From contig NC_079134.1 of NCBI RefSeq assembly GCF_945859705.1, positions 38,206,576-38,270,575 on the forward strand: a DNA stretch of 64,000 nt. Direction: 5' to 3'. Positions 35,296 to 47,824 of the stretch are shown here, one piece after another. The translations under genes and the position numbers were made by a program. Numbering within the stretch: the first letter of the stretch is position 1; every line of letters starts with the position of its first letter. Under the pieces are notes generated by a model. The model was not told the DNA's origin. It saw only the letters and a list, made by a program, of their open reading frames with translations, and searched no databases. Source of the stretch: Episyrphus balteatus. Its lineage: Eukaryota > Arthropoda > Insecta > Diptera > Syrphidae.

Positions 35296-36599
35296 TTTTA
35301 GTTAAGATGAAATAAAAATGTTATTTCCACTGAAAATGTCAAGGACATGTTTTTTATCCTGGTAGACTTTTCTCTCAAATTGTTTAATAAAAGAATTTTT
35401 CGCTATAAAACATAATCAAGAACAAAAAACAGATAGTAAATGGAATATCTTATATATAAAAATGAGTTCGTTAAGTGTGTGTGGCCGATAAACTCGCGTT
35501 TGGCTGGTCCGATTTTGGTATTTTTTTTTTATTTGAATGGTATTAATAAGTAGATGGTTTGTATCAAAAAAAAAAATAATACCTTTTCTCGCATCTTTAC
35601 ACAGCTGTCAATATGAACGAGTAAAGAAACACTCTCTCTTTTTAAAAATTTTAACTTAGCTTAATTTGTAAACAAAATTTTTAAGACAGACTTTCAAAAT
35701 AATTATTTTCGTTTAAAGTCTAATTTTGATTTTGAACAAAACAAATAATTTTCAACATTTTACAAACCAACTAATCGTGGTAAGTAGTAAACAAATTCAT
35801 TAAGAAAGGGTTTAAAAATAATAAATGTTTTCTTTTGAAGTGGGACTTTGAAAAAACCTTAATCAAAGAATTTTACCAAGTGAATTTTGAGAATCGCTGA
35901 ACTCAAAGGGATTTGCGAAAAAGCAAAGTGAGTATTGTGTATTTACAATTATTTCTTTCTTCGTGGCCTTATTTCTTAACAAGTGGGCTCTAGGCCAGTT
36001 GTGAATGTTCTTAAGTTTCGACGTTTCGAACGTGTTTACGTTCCTTTTCGGGACTCTAATAGTGGGAAATTTTTTTTTTTAATCTAAAAAATACAAAAAT
36101 CTAATATACTTAAAATATTCTATCTATTTAATTTCAAGAGTTTTTTTAAATTATTTGTTTTGGTTTTGGATGCTTTTTTAATATCAAATATTTCAAATTC
36201 TTGATTTAAAGCCTTGAAAAAGACGTTTTCAATCTTCGAAATTTCAAAATATAAATTTCTTATCAAATCTAGCCTACAAAATCAAGGTTAACAAAAAGTT
36301 TAACTCAAAATGCCCCTTTTAACAAATTGAATATAAATATTGCTAAGCCCTTCACAATCTGACCTTCTATTAACAGTATTTTCTGTATTGTTCAACTTGA
36401 TTGTGTCAAAGAATTCATACTTTCTGATACAAAATAACGTACAAAAAGGGAAAAGCTCCAAAAGACGTTTTCTATGGAATACACGCGCAGGTAAATAGGA
36501 TAAAAAAAATTTAAGACATTTCGACAGCATGCACCAAAAAATTTTATTTTTACTTGCGATATAGGTACTATATGTATATCAAGTTTTGCATTCGTACAA

Positions 36600-37090
36600 A
36601 AAAAAGTTGAGATAACATTTTTCACCCTGACATTACGATGATAGAGAATGTCTGTCTGTCTGTCTGCCTGTAAACGAAGCTACAGCCTAAACGGATGAAC
36701 CGATTTATGTCAAACTTGGTATGTAGCGTTATTTGGCGACTCTCCAGAGGGGTTTTGGGAATTAATTTTTTTGGGCCAAAAAAACGGTATTTGTCATATA
36801 CCGATTTTAGTAAAATTGAAATATCTCCAAAACGGCTCGAACGATTTTGTCAAAAAAAATTCAAATAAAAGTTTTACAAAAAGGTCTATCTTTCAATAAC
36901 AAAATTTTATTTTGAAAATCATTATTAACGGTACCTGCCATAGAACCGTTTATTTTTAAATCCAACTTACTCCGAAACTACTTATTCGATTTATACGAAA
37001 CTTTTTCTAAAAAAGCGTTTATATAATTTTAATATAAGCCAAAAATAAAATTTTCAAAAAAAATTATTTTTGGATTTTTAAAAAAAATTT
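36600..37090. repeat. Dispersed repeat nested in the Helitron (GTCTGTCTGTCT start)
   Basis: GTCTGTCTGTCTGCCTGT (36648) is followed by 'CTACAGCCTAAACGGATGAACC' type text, then 'AAATATCTCCAAAACGGCTCGAACGATTTTG' and a third, similar clause at 36965. This layout resembles non-autonomous Helitron-like repeats. Boundaries are not fixed. Confidence 0.5.
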
Positions 37091-37204
37091 TCAAATTTTT
37101 TTTTGAATAATCAAATTTTGGAAAATGGGACATTGGATTCTTTTGAAATTTTGGTTTTAGATGTTAATGAGTGATTTCTACAAAATGGCATACCAATTTT
37201 TTTT

Positions 37205-37720
37205 GAAGACGCTTGAATTCAAATGGGAAATCTGACAGAATCATTGGACCTTGACGAATCAACACATCTTCGCCTTTGAGTTTTTCACAAAAAATGGTAG
37301 CTTCAATTAGATTTGCCATTAACTTCTTCTTTGTACATTGCAAAGTTTAGGTGGCTGTATGTTCCGAAGCATAATAATGGGCGCTACTTTTTTCCGCTCT
37401 AAATGATGTTGAGGCAGTCCTGGTATACCCAATGAATTCAAAAACTCCGTTTGGTAATTTGATACATTGCGTTCATTTTTGTGATAGGGTCAACCGATTT
37501 GTAGGCAAAAAATTGTGCGTTTATATCGTTTAAAATTGTTGCATTGATTTCAGAAACATTTTTATTTGTACCAGCCATTATTGCACGTTCACTCAGCCAA
37601 GCATGATATTTGTAATTTGTTTTAATACTTGAAAATACACTTATAAATTGTTTTGAAGTGTAATTCGGCCTTCAGAATCAAGTGCCATTATTCCATTAAC
37701 AATGTCCAATAACTGCTTAA
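37205..37720 (-). pseudogene. Relic of a Helitron Pif1-like helicase
   Basis: Conceptual translation of the minus strand gives, in order, QLLDIVNGIMALDSEG, WLSERAIMAGTNKNVSEINA, EFLNSLGIPGLPQHHLERK, PIIMLRNIQPPKLCN, LMANLIEATIFCEKLKGED and FPFEFKRLQ. These follow the order of the C-terminal half of the Pif1-like helicase of Helitron RepHel proteins. Blocks lie in different frames with stops between them, so the gene is dead. The strand is opposite to that implied by the TC and CTAG ends of the surrounding Helitron. Confidence 0.85.
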
Positions 37721-37845
37721 ATTACAATAAATTTGTTAATGTTCATTACAATAAACCAGTTTTTTTTTCGGTTTTAATTTATTTTCAAACAGGTTCTATT
37801 TTTTTTTTAAATGTGCACTCAGCGAAGCGGGTGGGGTTTAGCTAG

Positions 37846-38640
37846 TTCACTATAGAAACGTATTGTTTTAGTAGCTATATCCCACTTCTGACATCCTTTT
37901 GAACTTCTTATTTGATTTTGTAGTCTTTATTCTTTATATAAATTCAAAACCAAACTATATTAACTTTGTTTATTAACAATGAAAAAGACTTCCTCAAAAA
38001 CTGCTTTCCAATAATACCTTTTTACTATTTCTTTGTTAAACATAATTTTCATTCCATTTAATACTGGTTTTGTTATTATTTGTGAATTTATAAAAGCATT
38101 CTTAGAATTTAACGAATGTGAAAAAAGTATTTCACAACAGTTCTATAATTTTCTCAACAAAAATGGAAATTACAAAGAAAAAATAACAACAATGAATCAA
38201 CTATCTTTAGGTAATTCCTTATAAATAAACTTTCTTTAAGCTGAAAACAACATTTCACTTTGATGAGTGTTCTATAGCTCGAGATCTTACGAATGATTCA
38301 GTTTTGTTTATGTAACCATTTTATAAAAGTACACCTCCCTCTACTCTTCCCACCTTCCAACTATATTGACATCGATCTCATTTCTCCAAACTTACGTACG
38401 TTAAAAATCTGTTTTTATAAATTTTGATGATGTCAACTGGAAATAACGACATCGTCATCACATAATTAAGTTGTATTTTTTTTTTTCATCAGTTCTTGTT
38501 TCGATTGACCCTCAAAATATTTTATCCACATGGTAGCTGGATTGAAAGTAATATAGGAAGTCATTTTTATTAACTTTTTTGTTTTGAGAATTTTTTTTTT
38601 GAAAACCTAAACAAAAAAAAATAAACCAAACAAAAACGTA
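37846..38640. other. No gene seen; AT-rich
   Basis: AT-rich spacer; a 63-codon plus frame (38033-38224) has no recognisable features. Confidence 0.5.
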
Positions 38641-39311
38641 AGCAACATGTTTGCTTGACAGCAGTTGTTCAACATTTTACAGTCACCAAACAGGCAAAAA
38701 ATCAGAAAAAATGCGGCCATACACCTAAACAAAAAAAAAAAAATCCAATCCAAGCCAAGTCAAGTCAGAGTGTCAGACAGATAGCAGCTAGTAGATGTAG
38801 CAAGAGCACCATCTGCGCTAAACCACACGTACAAAATCGTATAACCCAGCAAAAGATACCAAACCAAGACCAAACCAACAAAATACCGCCATCTTTGATT
38901 TTATATTTTGTTAAGAAATATTTTTCTTCTTCTTCTTCGTATTTTTTTTTTATTTGATTTTATTAAAGAAAAGAAGTAAAGTAAAAAAAAAAAAAAAACC
39001 TGACTAAGGTGCAAAAGAGGAAAGGAATTGAAACACAAAAAACACGTTTTATGTCCGAAGAAGGGTAATGACGTCGAAAACATCTGCTGCCGTTGCTGTT
39101 TGCTTGAGATAGAATACCTATGTACATTCACCATACAAAGTTCAAGTCGAGACACCAACCAACCAGCTAAACAACCTTAAAAAATACCAACAACAACTAT
39201 CTTTTAATACAGCGAGAACAAAATAAGAGAATCTTTTTTTTTTTTGATTGTGTGTGTATAGGAAGATTGTTTAATTGTATGTGTGTGTGAGTGTGTTAAG
39301 GTGTATCTATC
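38641..39311. other. Less AT-rich region, possibly 5' untranslated
   Basis: Sequence rich in CAA, CCA and AGTCAAGTCA-type words (38660-38890) and AACCAACCAGC (39150) resembles insect 5' untranslated or promoter-proximal DNA. It lies ahead of the candidate start exon at 39312. A 100-codon frame (38655-38957) is Lys/Gln/Ser-rich and unconvincing. No TATA box or initiator can be assigned. Confidence 0.3.
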
Positions 39312-39473
39312 ATGCAGGTGATCAGGGTCAATGCAATGGATAGTTATGTCGAAGTTGTACCTATAGTTGATGAACAAAAAAACGAAAAAGAGATTTCTGA
39401 AGAGGAGTGCCTCAGGGCTGGGCGGTTAGTGGCCATTTTTTTTCTCTCTTGTCTTGTTTTTATTTTTTTTTGA
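39312..39473 (+). CDS. Candidate first coding exon or 53-codon small ORF, unknown
   Basis: The ATG at 39312 has an in-frame TAA 15 bases upstream, so it would be a true start. The first 37 codons read with a normal protein composition (MQVIRVNAMDSYVEVVPIVD, then an acidic KEISEEECLRAGR stretch). A good donor, GTTAGT, lies at 39425, so a 113-nt first exon is as likely as the full small ORF, whose tail is only Phe-rich T-run sequence ending at TGA. I do not recognise the protein. Confidence 0.35.
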   Translation: MQVIRVNAMDSYVEVVPIVDEQKNEKEISEEECLRAGRLVAIFFLSCLVFIFF

Positions 39474-40923
39474 TATTTCGTTTGAAAAGTTGTTTCATGT
39501 CAGAGTCGAATCTCTCCTTTTCCTTGCTCGTAGCAATCCTGAAACTGTGTTCAGTATTTTTTTTTTGTGTATTTTTATTTTCAGCGTCACGACACAACTG
39601 CAAGGTAAAAGAGCAAACAAATTCAGAATTTTTGTATCTGTATCTGTGCCAAACGTAGAACGGGTAAATATTGACTGACTTACTATTTTTTTTTTTTTTT
39701 TTTAGCTCCACACATGGCGTTCTCTAAACTACAAAGTACTATACTACTGTGTATGTACAAACATAAAAAAAAAGAGAAAGAAAGAAAAAAAAATTGTTGT
39801 TGATGCGATAAGAATTTGAAGTAATTAAATTCAGTTTACGTTTTTTGTATCTTGAAGATACTAAAATTATGGAGGTTTATTTTTTCGTTTCATCTTTTTT
39901 TTTAGTCAGCCTCTGCAGGGCCTGGTTTTTTATTCTACTATACGTTAGTTGTCGGTCGTCTCGTCTGTTTTTTTTTTTTTTTTGTTATAAACAAAAAAAA
40001 AAAAATAAATAAATAAACAAATATAAATTTTTTTCTTTGTTTTATTTTGCTGCTGTTGGCTTTTGTTTGAAATAATTTTTTTTTTATTTTCTTCTTTTTT
40101 AGACTCTTTTGCTTTTTCTCTGAGCTCAAAAGAAATTAAAAAAAAAACTTTAAATCGGTTTGTTTATGTACACACATTAACTGCATAACTTATGGCGTCG
40201 CAGATGAAAGGTGTATGTCTTTATGATGTGTTTTTTCTATCTCCTCTACCTGAGACTTTTTTTTTTTTTTTTGTTGAAGATTCATGTTGTAGTGTGAAAA
40301 AGTAGATGAATTCCACACTTGCTTGACAAATTAACATAAAATTCCTACCATATGCTCTGTTGACTTGTGGAATTTCATACAATTTGTTTTTTCTTATTTT
40401 TAGGTAAAATGTTTTTAAAGGGAAACAACTGATGCCTATAAATGTTTATAAATGTGGTTTATGTTTTGTTTACTTTTTTTTTAAATTAAGTGTTAGTCTT
40501 TAATGAATTTTGTGTAGGCTTTTTTTTCAAGTTTTTGGAATGTTTATTTTAGAGTGAATTTCAAAAACAAAACAAAAAAAAAATATTAACCTAATAAGTT
40601 GTAAGCTCTGTAGGTGGCTATTTGATATCTCAATTTTTTTATTCTGGCAGATTTACCTAATCTTAGTTAGATAAATCAAATTTTCACTCAATTAATAATG
40701 AACGTTTTTTATTGGAAGAGAGATAATTAAGCTTTTCATTAATGATAAAATTATTGATGTTCAAAAAAATATCATAATTTTAATAGGATAGGATCATCAT
40801 TTTGAAAAGGCAAAAGCTTAAAAAAGACGTATTTTTAGTTAAGATATAATTTTTGCATTCATATAACCTTTAAATCTTTGGCATTTTTTGAGGAGTAGAA
40901 GCCAATAACTTCACCAGGAATAA
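39474..40923. other. No gene seen; homopolymer-rich
   Basis: Phe/Lys-rich frames on both strands derive from T and A runs. A TTTTCAG/GTAAAA pair around 39577-39610 could bracket a tiny exon but has no further support. Confidence 0.5.
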
Positions 40924-41155
40924 TTGAACACCATAATGTTAGAGCTTAACAAAGTCTTGTCGAAATATATACCAATTTCTAATGGAGTTCCTCAGGGATC
41001 TATTTTGGGACCACTATTCTTTTCGCTCTATATATGTACATAATTAATTTTTCTTTAGTTATCCAACGTTGTTCTATCCGGATGTATGCAGACGATGTTC
41101 AGATGTACGCTAGTTGTCCTCTGGAGCTTATTGAACACCTAAATGAAAATAAGAT
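40924..41155 (+). pseudogene. Non-LTR retrotransposon reverse-transcriptase relic
   Basis: The plus strand encodes SKYIPISNGVPQGSILGP followed by LFFSLYI, then a stop. After a frameshift comes SIRMYADDVQMYASCPLELI. These are the two adjacent catalytic blocks of a LINE reverse transcriptase (jockey/I/CR1 type), with the YADD box intact at 41085-41096. A stop at 41041 and the frame change show it is dead. No endonuclease or other domain is seen around it. Confidence 0.85.
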
Positions 41156-41560
41156 TCCACAAAAATTGCGAAATGTTGACTAATCAAAAAAAAAAAAAAG
41201 AATTAGCTTGATTTTTATTACTTTCCTTCAATCCTCTTGAATAATTCTCATACCAATTTTCCTAAGCAAATCATTACTGGATTTACTGGGAAAATATTCA
41301 TCATTTGGTTAAAAGGATTGTAACATTTTCTTGACTTAAAAATAAAAAAAAAAAATACCCGAAAATAATGTTTGTATGATTATAGGACGATTTTGAGCTT
41401 TTTTGAACCTGCTATAGAAGATAAAATTCTGCGTTAACACAAGTCATGTCTTAACTTGACTATCTGACTAGACTTGACTGACTGGACTATATTTTTTTGT
41501 TATGTTAGCACTACTTCAATTTTTTTTTACGACAGTCATCTTTTTGAAACTTGAAAAGTT
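41156..41560. other. No gene seen; AT-rich
   Basis: AT-rich spacer containing a GACTTGACTGACTGGACT-like short tandem near 41470. Confidence 0.5.
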
Positions 41561-41568
41561 CAAAGTGA

Positions 41569-41870
41569 TTACGGGTGTGACAAAAAGTTTTTATTTTTTT
41601 ATAAGTCATTATTCAATATCAACAGAATTAATCTTAAATACTGAGTAAAATGCACGGTGTTCTTTATAAGTAAATACTATAAAGATACTTAATATAGTTA
41701 GAACGCCAGATTTAATTGCGTTACGGGCGTGATATTTCGTTTTTCATAATTTTTGTCTATGCAAGAAACTTAATTCTTTTCCAAATGTACATTTCAATAC
41801 AGTTTTCACAACAAGACAGTATTCAAAGTACACTATTCGCTTTATCATTGTTACGGGTGTGACAAAAGCT
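41569..41870 (+). repeat. TTACGGGTGTGACA-family array (locus 2)
   Basis: TTACGGGTGTGACA occurs at 41569 and 41851, and TTACGGGCGTGATA at 41721, spaced 152 and 130 bases. The first spacer contains ATTATTCAATATCAACAGAA, matching the A-type monomer at 54.4 kb. Confidence 0.8.
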
Positions 41871-43675
41871 TACTACTACTCACTGTTACTTAGTTTATTG
41901 TATATTGTATTAATAAGTATAGTATATTACTGATCATGTTTTCCATTCCATTTGAAAATATACCCATTTACCCTATGAAAAATTAATATTAAAACAAAAA
42001 TATTTATCTGAAAATGCTTGTCACAAATGCATTCACTTTTACAAAATACTAATAAAGAATAGTCTTTTGCACTAAATTTATGAAAAAAAATGATAAAATG
42101 AAAATCAACCAATGGTAAAAAGTAGGAAGGGGTAAAGTTTCACTATTTCTGAGACGGAAGTAGGTTTTCTAACTAATTCATGTTTGATTTTAATTTAAGA
42201 ATTTTAAACAAACGTATGATAGTGTTGTTATTCAGATAAAGTGTTCAACCTTTGTTACAACTACATAATGCAATGTTTCACCTTCCATTATCAAGCTACA
42301 TAAACAATTTTATAATTTTTATCTCTCGAGTTTCACTTTTGTAACAATTGTATTTATGAATTAATTAGTCAAATTCGTTTGAATTTGACTATTAAAAATT
42401 ACTTAAAAAAAAAATATTTCTCAATGAACAAGTTTAGCCAAACAAGTTCAATAAAATCAATTATTTAATTTGTGTATATTTTGACAGACGCGTGCCACCC
42501 GCACATAAATTCTATTAAATTATTCACATGAAAGTTTTTTTGCTTTTGTGTTTTTTTTTTTTTTTTTTTTTAATTAATGCAGAAACAATGATATTTTAAG
42601 CGGGAGCTACTTTAATGGTTTATCTTTGAATAATTTAACTTTTAACACCTTTATGATAATTTCAAAGGCCAAAAAGCAAAGAAAAAAAAAATAAAGGAAA
42701 AAGAAAAATTTTACTTTTTAACATTGAAATAGTTTTTTTTTTTTTTCATGAGAAAGAAAAAAAAATCTCTAACTCAAATGTATCAAAAGCTTTTCAGCTT
42801 TATTTTTTTTTTTTTTTTTTTTTTGAAAGGATTCAAAAGATTAAAAAAGAAAAAAAAATTTACACACATCTAACTTGACTGTCACTTTTAAAGAGTGAAA
42901 ATCTTTTTTTTTATTTTTACAAAAAAAAAAAAAAAAACAACTCACAACTGTTAGATGTTGACATCTTTGAATTAATGTTTTGACAAATGACAGTTGCTTG
43001 ATGTTTGTATGCTGTTCCTTCTATTTGTGCTGTGTAATGTGTATTTTTTTTTTTTTTTTTCAAAAGCGCTACATAAAAGGTTTATGCAAAGTGATGTGCA
43101 CACTTTTCTCCTACTTTTTTCTTCTTCTTTTTATACACAACAGAAAAAAAAAACTTATAGTTTTGTTCCCATTGCTTGTATGCAAAATAAAAGAGATGAG
43201 TTATATATTCCATTTTCCAAACATTATTTGCATATTCTTGAGAAGAATAGAAAACAATAGAATTATAAAATACACACAAAAAAAAATTCATGTTCCCATT
43301 TTTAGAGAAGAGATAATAATCAGAAGTGGGATGCACACAATCATTAAGTTTAAACGTTAAATTTTTGCTCCTATTTTTTTTTTTTTTTTTTTTTTTAGTT
43401 TTCTTCCAAAATCATTTCGTGTTCGTAAGAATTTTCTTGTGATTTTCAATGAAAAAGACAAAGTTTTGTTTTTAATTTTCCTTCCATCTCACTCCGACTT
43501 CATTAAGGACCTTATACCAGGTGCGGGATTCTAAGGATATTCTTTCAATTTTTTTTTTTTTTTTTTATTTTGTGCATCTTCAATGCTGAGTTTTTTGCTT
43601 CGTGAAACGTAAAATCACAAAAACTATACACATCCAAACAATAACTATGCATGTATAGTATATATTCAAGACATC
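41871..43675. other. No gene seen; homopolymer-rich
   Basis: Very long T and A runs. Overlapping frames of 61-126 codons are Phe/Lys/Ile-rich and show no domain. Confidence 0.5.
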
Positions 43676-43807
43676 ATGCCGTTGACAATGGCTATAATAA
43701 CAACGCAGAAGCGCTCCCTTTTTCCATTGGAGCAGCATCAGCTAGCGCCTCTTAATGTTAACGACACGAAAGAAAAGGGTGATGGAAGAGCAAGCAAACT
43801 ATTATAA
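43676..43807 (+). CDS. Small ORF of 43 codons, unknown
   Basis: In an otherwise AT-rich stretch, this frame (starting MPLTMAIITTQKRSLFPLEQ) has ordinary composition and better GC content. No homologue, splice site or signal is recognised. It may be an upstream ORF or chance. Confidence 0.2.
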   Translation: MPLTMAIITTQKRSLFPLEQHQLAPLNVNDTKEKGDGRASKLL

Positions 43808-43984
43808 GGCAGATCACCATTGGTGTCAAGGATTCCACGGAAGGATTCAAGAATAGGAATTTTTGAAAAAGAATTCAAACGATTTCCAACAACAAAAACG
43901 ACACTTGAGAGTCGCCTCTAACACATCTGCTGTTTTTCTATTTATTTTTTTGCTCTTGATAGAAAAAAACAAAACAAAAATAAA

Positions 43985-44026
43985 GTAGGAGGGCCGCAGT
44001 AAAGAGCCTTGCGGAACACCATGTGC
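43985..44026 (-). pseudogene. Very short reverse-transcriptase-like relic (HGVPQGSLLRP)
   Basis: The minus strand reads HGVPQGSLLRPSYF, close to the LINE reverse-transcriptase HGVPQGSxLGPxLF block but with Gly changed to Arg. No neighbouring blocks are found, so chance cannot be excluded. Confidence 0.35.
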
Positions 44027-45690
44027 AGTGCAATTACATTGTCATCACACCTTTTCCTATAAATAGTTAGTGTTTTTTTTATTTTGTTTTGTCTGTGTGT
44101 GTGTGTTTGTATGTAGTTGTTTCTATTCTCTAAGATTGCTCCCCTGTGCTTGGTGGCATTTTAATTGTAATCACTGCGAGTCTTGGGATAATTACAATTC
44201 AAAAGAAATTGTATAAGAAGAACGTCGTCCCTATACCGACGAAAGAGGAAAGGAATGCATAGTAGGTAGTTGCAAATAATGTGCCACGACATTCCGGTAG
44301 CAACAAATGAACAATAAAGTCAACAAGAAGAAGAAATGAATATTAAAAAAAAAAAAACACAAAAAGTTGGAGAGAGAGAGAGAAAAAAACAAGGAAACAG
44401 TCAAAAGGACATAATAATAGGAGCAAAGAAGTCTTCCACAAAACAAGAATGTCATTTGGCAAGGACTTCAATGGAGGATGCCGTGTATCTGTATGTAAAA
44501 ATTGTACCTACAAGCTACGACACCTGATGTTTAACGGTGACGGCAGCTAGTACAGCGCATATTGCATAACGGTAGTGGAGAGAAAATCATAAACAATTTC
44601 TAGGGTTGACGATGGTTAACAAGTTATTTGTTTCATTTAGGTAGACGTTGTGTGTGCGTTTCCCTGTGTTCTTATAGGGTACATCACCTAGGTACCTTTG
44701 CCTACCTTCGGTTCTTCTAAAAGGTTGTAGGTATTATCGTGATGCCATTTTTTTTTTTGCGTTGTTGTTGTTGTTTTGAATGAATGAAAGAATTTTTGCT
44801 TCACAAAGGAATATTGTTATTTGTTTGTTGAGTTCATTTTGAAGATTAAAATTTGCATCAAGGACTCTGTGCCTGGTTGTGGATTTTTGTATAGAAAAGG
44901 GTTCCATCCCTGTCGCCTGCCAAAGATGTAACTTTATATAAAAAAAATGATGAGAAGAAGAAGAAAAAATAAAAGTGGTGGTGGCATAGGGTAAACTGTG
45001 TGTGTATATAGCTGTTTTGAAATGAATGACATTTTTGCTACTATAGTACCTTTTATATATGCTCTATGCAACAAATGAATAAGAAGAAAATGGGGATGGG
45101 TCGAGAGGACTGTTTTAATCAGTTTCTATGTTTTAATTTTTTTTTTTTTTTTTATAATTCTTCAGCTGCTACCTACCTTACCTACCTTGTTTTGTGTATT
45201 GTTTGATTATGAAAAAAAAAACACAGGTGCCGAATAAATGGTTATGGCGAGAAATTAAAAAGGGAAGTGAATTTTTACTATCATCAATGTAGCGTTGTGA
45301 TGTTTTTGAAAGAATTTAATTTTAAACTTTAGTTTTTTTTTTGTTTAAAAATTATTATTTATGTATGTATTGTATAGGTGCAGGTGTAGGTACAACATAC
45401 GAATCGACGTCTGTTGCTTCAGGGTATTATTAATCAACATTATAGTTGAACGAACTACGGTTGTTGTGATTATGGATGAAAGAACGGTGTTGGTGTGGGC
45501 AACACGAATGTTCATTAATGTAAAATCTCTTTGGGGACATAATGCTACTGTATCCTGGTTGTGATGAAAGGTTGTGAGTTAACTGGTTTGAGGAAATAAA
45601 AGTCTGCGGAACTTCTTTATTCTTCTTTATTCAATTTCTTAAAATATTTAAAATAAATTACAGTAAAAATATTGCTTCATGCTAAAAAAT
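44027..45690. other. No gene seen
   Basis: Mixed AT-rich sequence with a GT tract (44093-44106), GA repeats (44370) and TTG repeats (44760). Frames at 44231-44455 (minus) and 45361-45564 (plus) have no recognisable features. Confidence 0.5.
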
Positions 45691-45692
45691 CG

Positions 45693-46290
45693 AATGTCAC
45701 GCCCGTAATAATAATTTGTCACGCCCGAAATCATATTAAACCCATTACATTTGATAGAATTTTTATTTAAAAATTTATTTGGAAAACAAAAACACACTAA
45801 AACCTTCAAAAATTTTGATTTTCTATTTGAAAATAAGAAGTTTTTAAAATGTCACGCCCGTAACGCGATAAAATGAAGTGTTTTTAAAATTTATTTATAC
45901 ATAATAAGATGTATAAATAAATGGTCTACTCATTACTTAAGTTCTCTTAATTTTGAATAATCACTGAATAATTCATTAAGTCATGAGTAAAAGTGTCACA
46001 CCCGTAACGATTGAAATGCATAGGAGTTTTTGTGGACAAATTTATTGAGTATTTTAAGCTTATTTATAATTGAATTTTAATAAAGTTGAGAAAAAAAATA
46101 AATAAATAACAGAAACATTAAACAAAATTTTAATTTCAAATTGTTAAATGAAAAAAAAAAAAGAACAAGATAAAATAAATAGGAAAAAATGCAAAAAGTA
46201 GTTAAAAGAAAAAAATTATTTATAAATAATAAAAAAATAACGCATTAAGTCATGAGTTTAAATGTCACACCCGTAACAATTGAAACGCAT
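45693..46290 (-). repeat. TTACGGGTGTGACA-family array (locus 3)
   Basis: Read on the plus strand, TGTCACGCCCGTAAT or variants lie at 45695, 45718, 45851, 45993 and 46263 (spacings 23, 133, 142, 270). The copies at 45993 and 46263 share long flanks (CATTAAGTCATGAGT before, ATTGAAAnGCATAnGnGTTT after), showing a true 270-bp period. Confidence 0.85.
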
Positions 46291-47820
46291 AAGGGTTTTT
46301 TTAATTTTGATGGCCAAAGTTGTTTAGTATTTTTTTTAAGCTTAACATTTTTAACTAAGAAAATTTTTTTAAAAATGTATTCAAACCAATAGTAAATAGT
46401 AAAGTTGAAATAAAATAAATGGAAAAAAATAATATGCCAAAATTAGTTGAAAAATGTATAAAAAAAAAATAAAAAAAATTACCTATATAAATAAAAAAAA
46501 ATAAATAAATAAAAATTAAAAATAATATATTTAAAAAATTAAATAAAAAATAAATTAACAACACTTTCGATGTATATTTTTTGACATTTGCAGACAATCA
46601 ACACTTAGAACTTTTAAAAATTGAAATACCTACTTTATTTTCCATTCTCTTTTCATTCGCATTTTTAGCTTATTTTAACAAGTAAATTGTATAAACTTAT
46701 ATTTAAAATGTAAATACGCAAGCATAATGTATTTACTCAAGCTAATTTTTCCTAATAATAAAATAATAAATTCAAACCTTTCAAGTCTTCAATAATTCAA
46801 CTCCTAAACAACTACATATTCGTAAGTAAAATATTTGTAAAACAATATCCCAAAATTATTAGCATCAAATTATTTTACCTAGAAATATATACAAAATCAA
46901 AACAGTTTATTTTTAATATTTCAACTTAAATGCTAATATGTACCAACTTACCATTTATATTTATTATTACCTATTTATGCAAAAAAAAAAAAAACATTCC
47001 ATAATTAATACAATAAAACAAAACTAAATTACAAAATAGATACAAATTGAACAAAAAAAAAAAAAAAATATATTATAATACAAATTTTATTATTTGTTAA
47101 ATGAAAACAATCTAATCATGAATTTCACATTTAATTCAATAAAAATTCATAATCATTTAATAGAGTTTTCTCCAAAAAAAAAAATAAAAAAAAATATTTA
47201 AAATAGTTCCGGTGATTTGAATTCAAAACATTTGTTAAATGAACTAATCCAATAAAAAAAAAATTGTGAAAAAGTTCCAATATACACGAGTCATATTTAC
47301 CATAATATTTGTGTATTATTTTTCATCTCCCATCAGGGATACCTTTTCACAAAAAAAAAAAAAAATAATAATAATAATGGTATTTTATTGTTTTGTTTAC
47401 AATCAATTTAATTTTAATTTTTAATTATAATCTATGAATGTGAAATTCCCCAAAAATGAAAATAAAATAAAATTTTTAGAGTAAAAATATTTTCAATACA
47501 AAATTCATACTCATTGTTTCAATAATAAAATAAAATTATAAAAAAAAAAAAAAACAAAAAATAAACAAAAATATGCAACACTATATTAAATTTGTGGTAA
47601 TGAAAGTGCGAAATTTCTAATTACCCTCTCTAATTGGAAAAAAAAAAACTCTGAAAATAAAATAAATAAAATGGACACATGAAATTCTCCATCAGATTAA
47701 AATGAATTCGCGGTATATTGCCAACCTTTCAACACTCAATGACACGACCAATTTGTTAAACTGACCATAAACTCATTAGAGTGACAGTTTTTATTTTTAA
47801 AACATTATTTTTTTTTTTCT
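46291..47820. other. No gene seen; extremely AT-rich
   Basis: AAAT-type microsatellite (46440-46560), TAA repeats (47366) and many A runs. No supported frame. Confidence 0.55.
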
Positions 47821-47824
47821 ACTG

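Larger units (their letters stand above)
35448..37845 (+). mobile_element. Helitron (degenerate)
   Basis: The left end is TCTTATATATAAAAATGAG. It is followed by the 'GTTCGTTAAGTGTGTGTGGCC ... GGCTGGTCCGATTTTGG' type passage common at insect Helitron 5' ends. The right end is CAGCGAAGCGGGTGGGG then TTTAGCTAG. The ends sit between a host A (35447) and T (37846), as expected for Helitron insertion. It carries a helicase relic on the opposite strand (37205-37720), and a second dispersed repeat appears to sit inside (36600-37090). Confidence 0.8.

Noticed and set aside
39577..39605. Possible 20-nt microexon between TTTTCAG and GTAAAA
   Set aside because: Splice-like strings this short are expected often in T-rich DNA; no further support.
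42980..43360. 126-codon plus frame
   Set aside because: Driven by T and A runs, overlaps other open frames, and has no recognisable domain.
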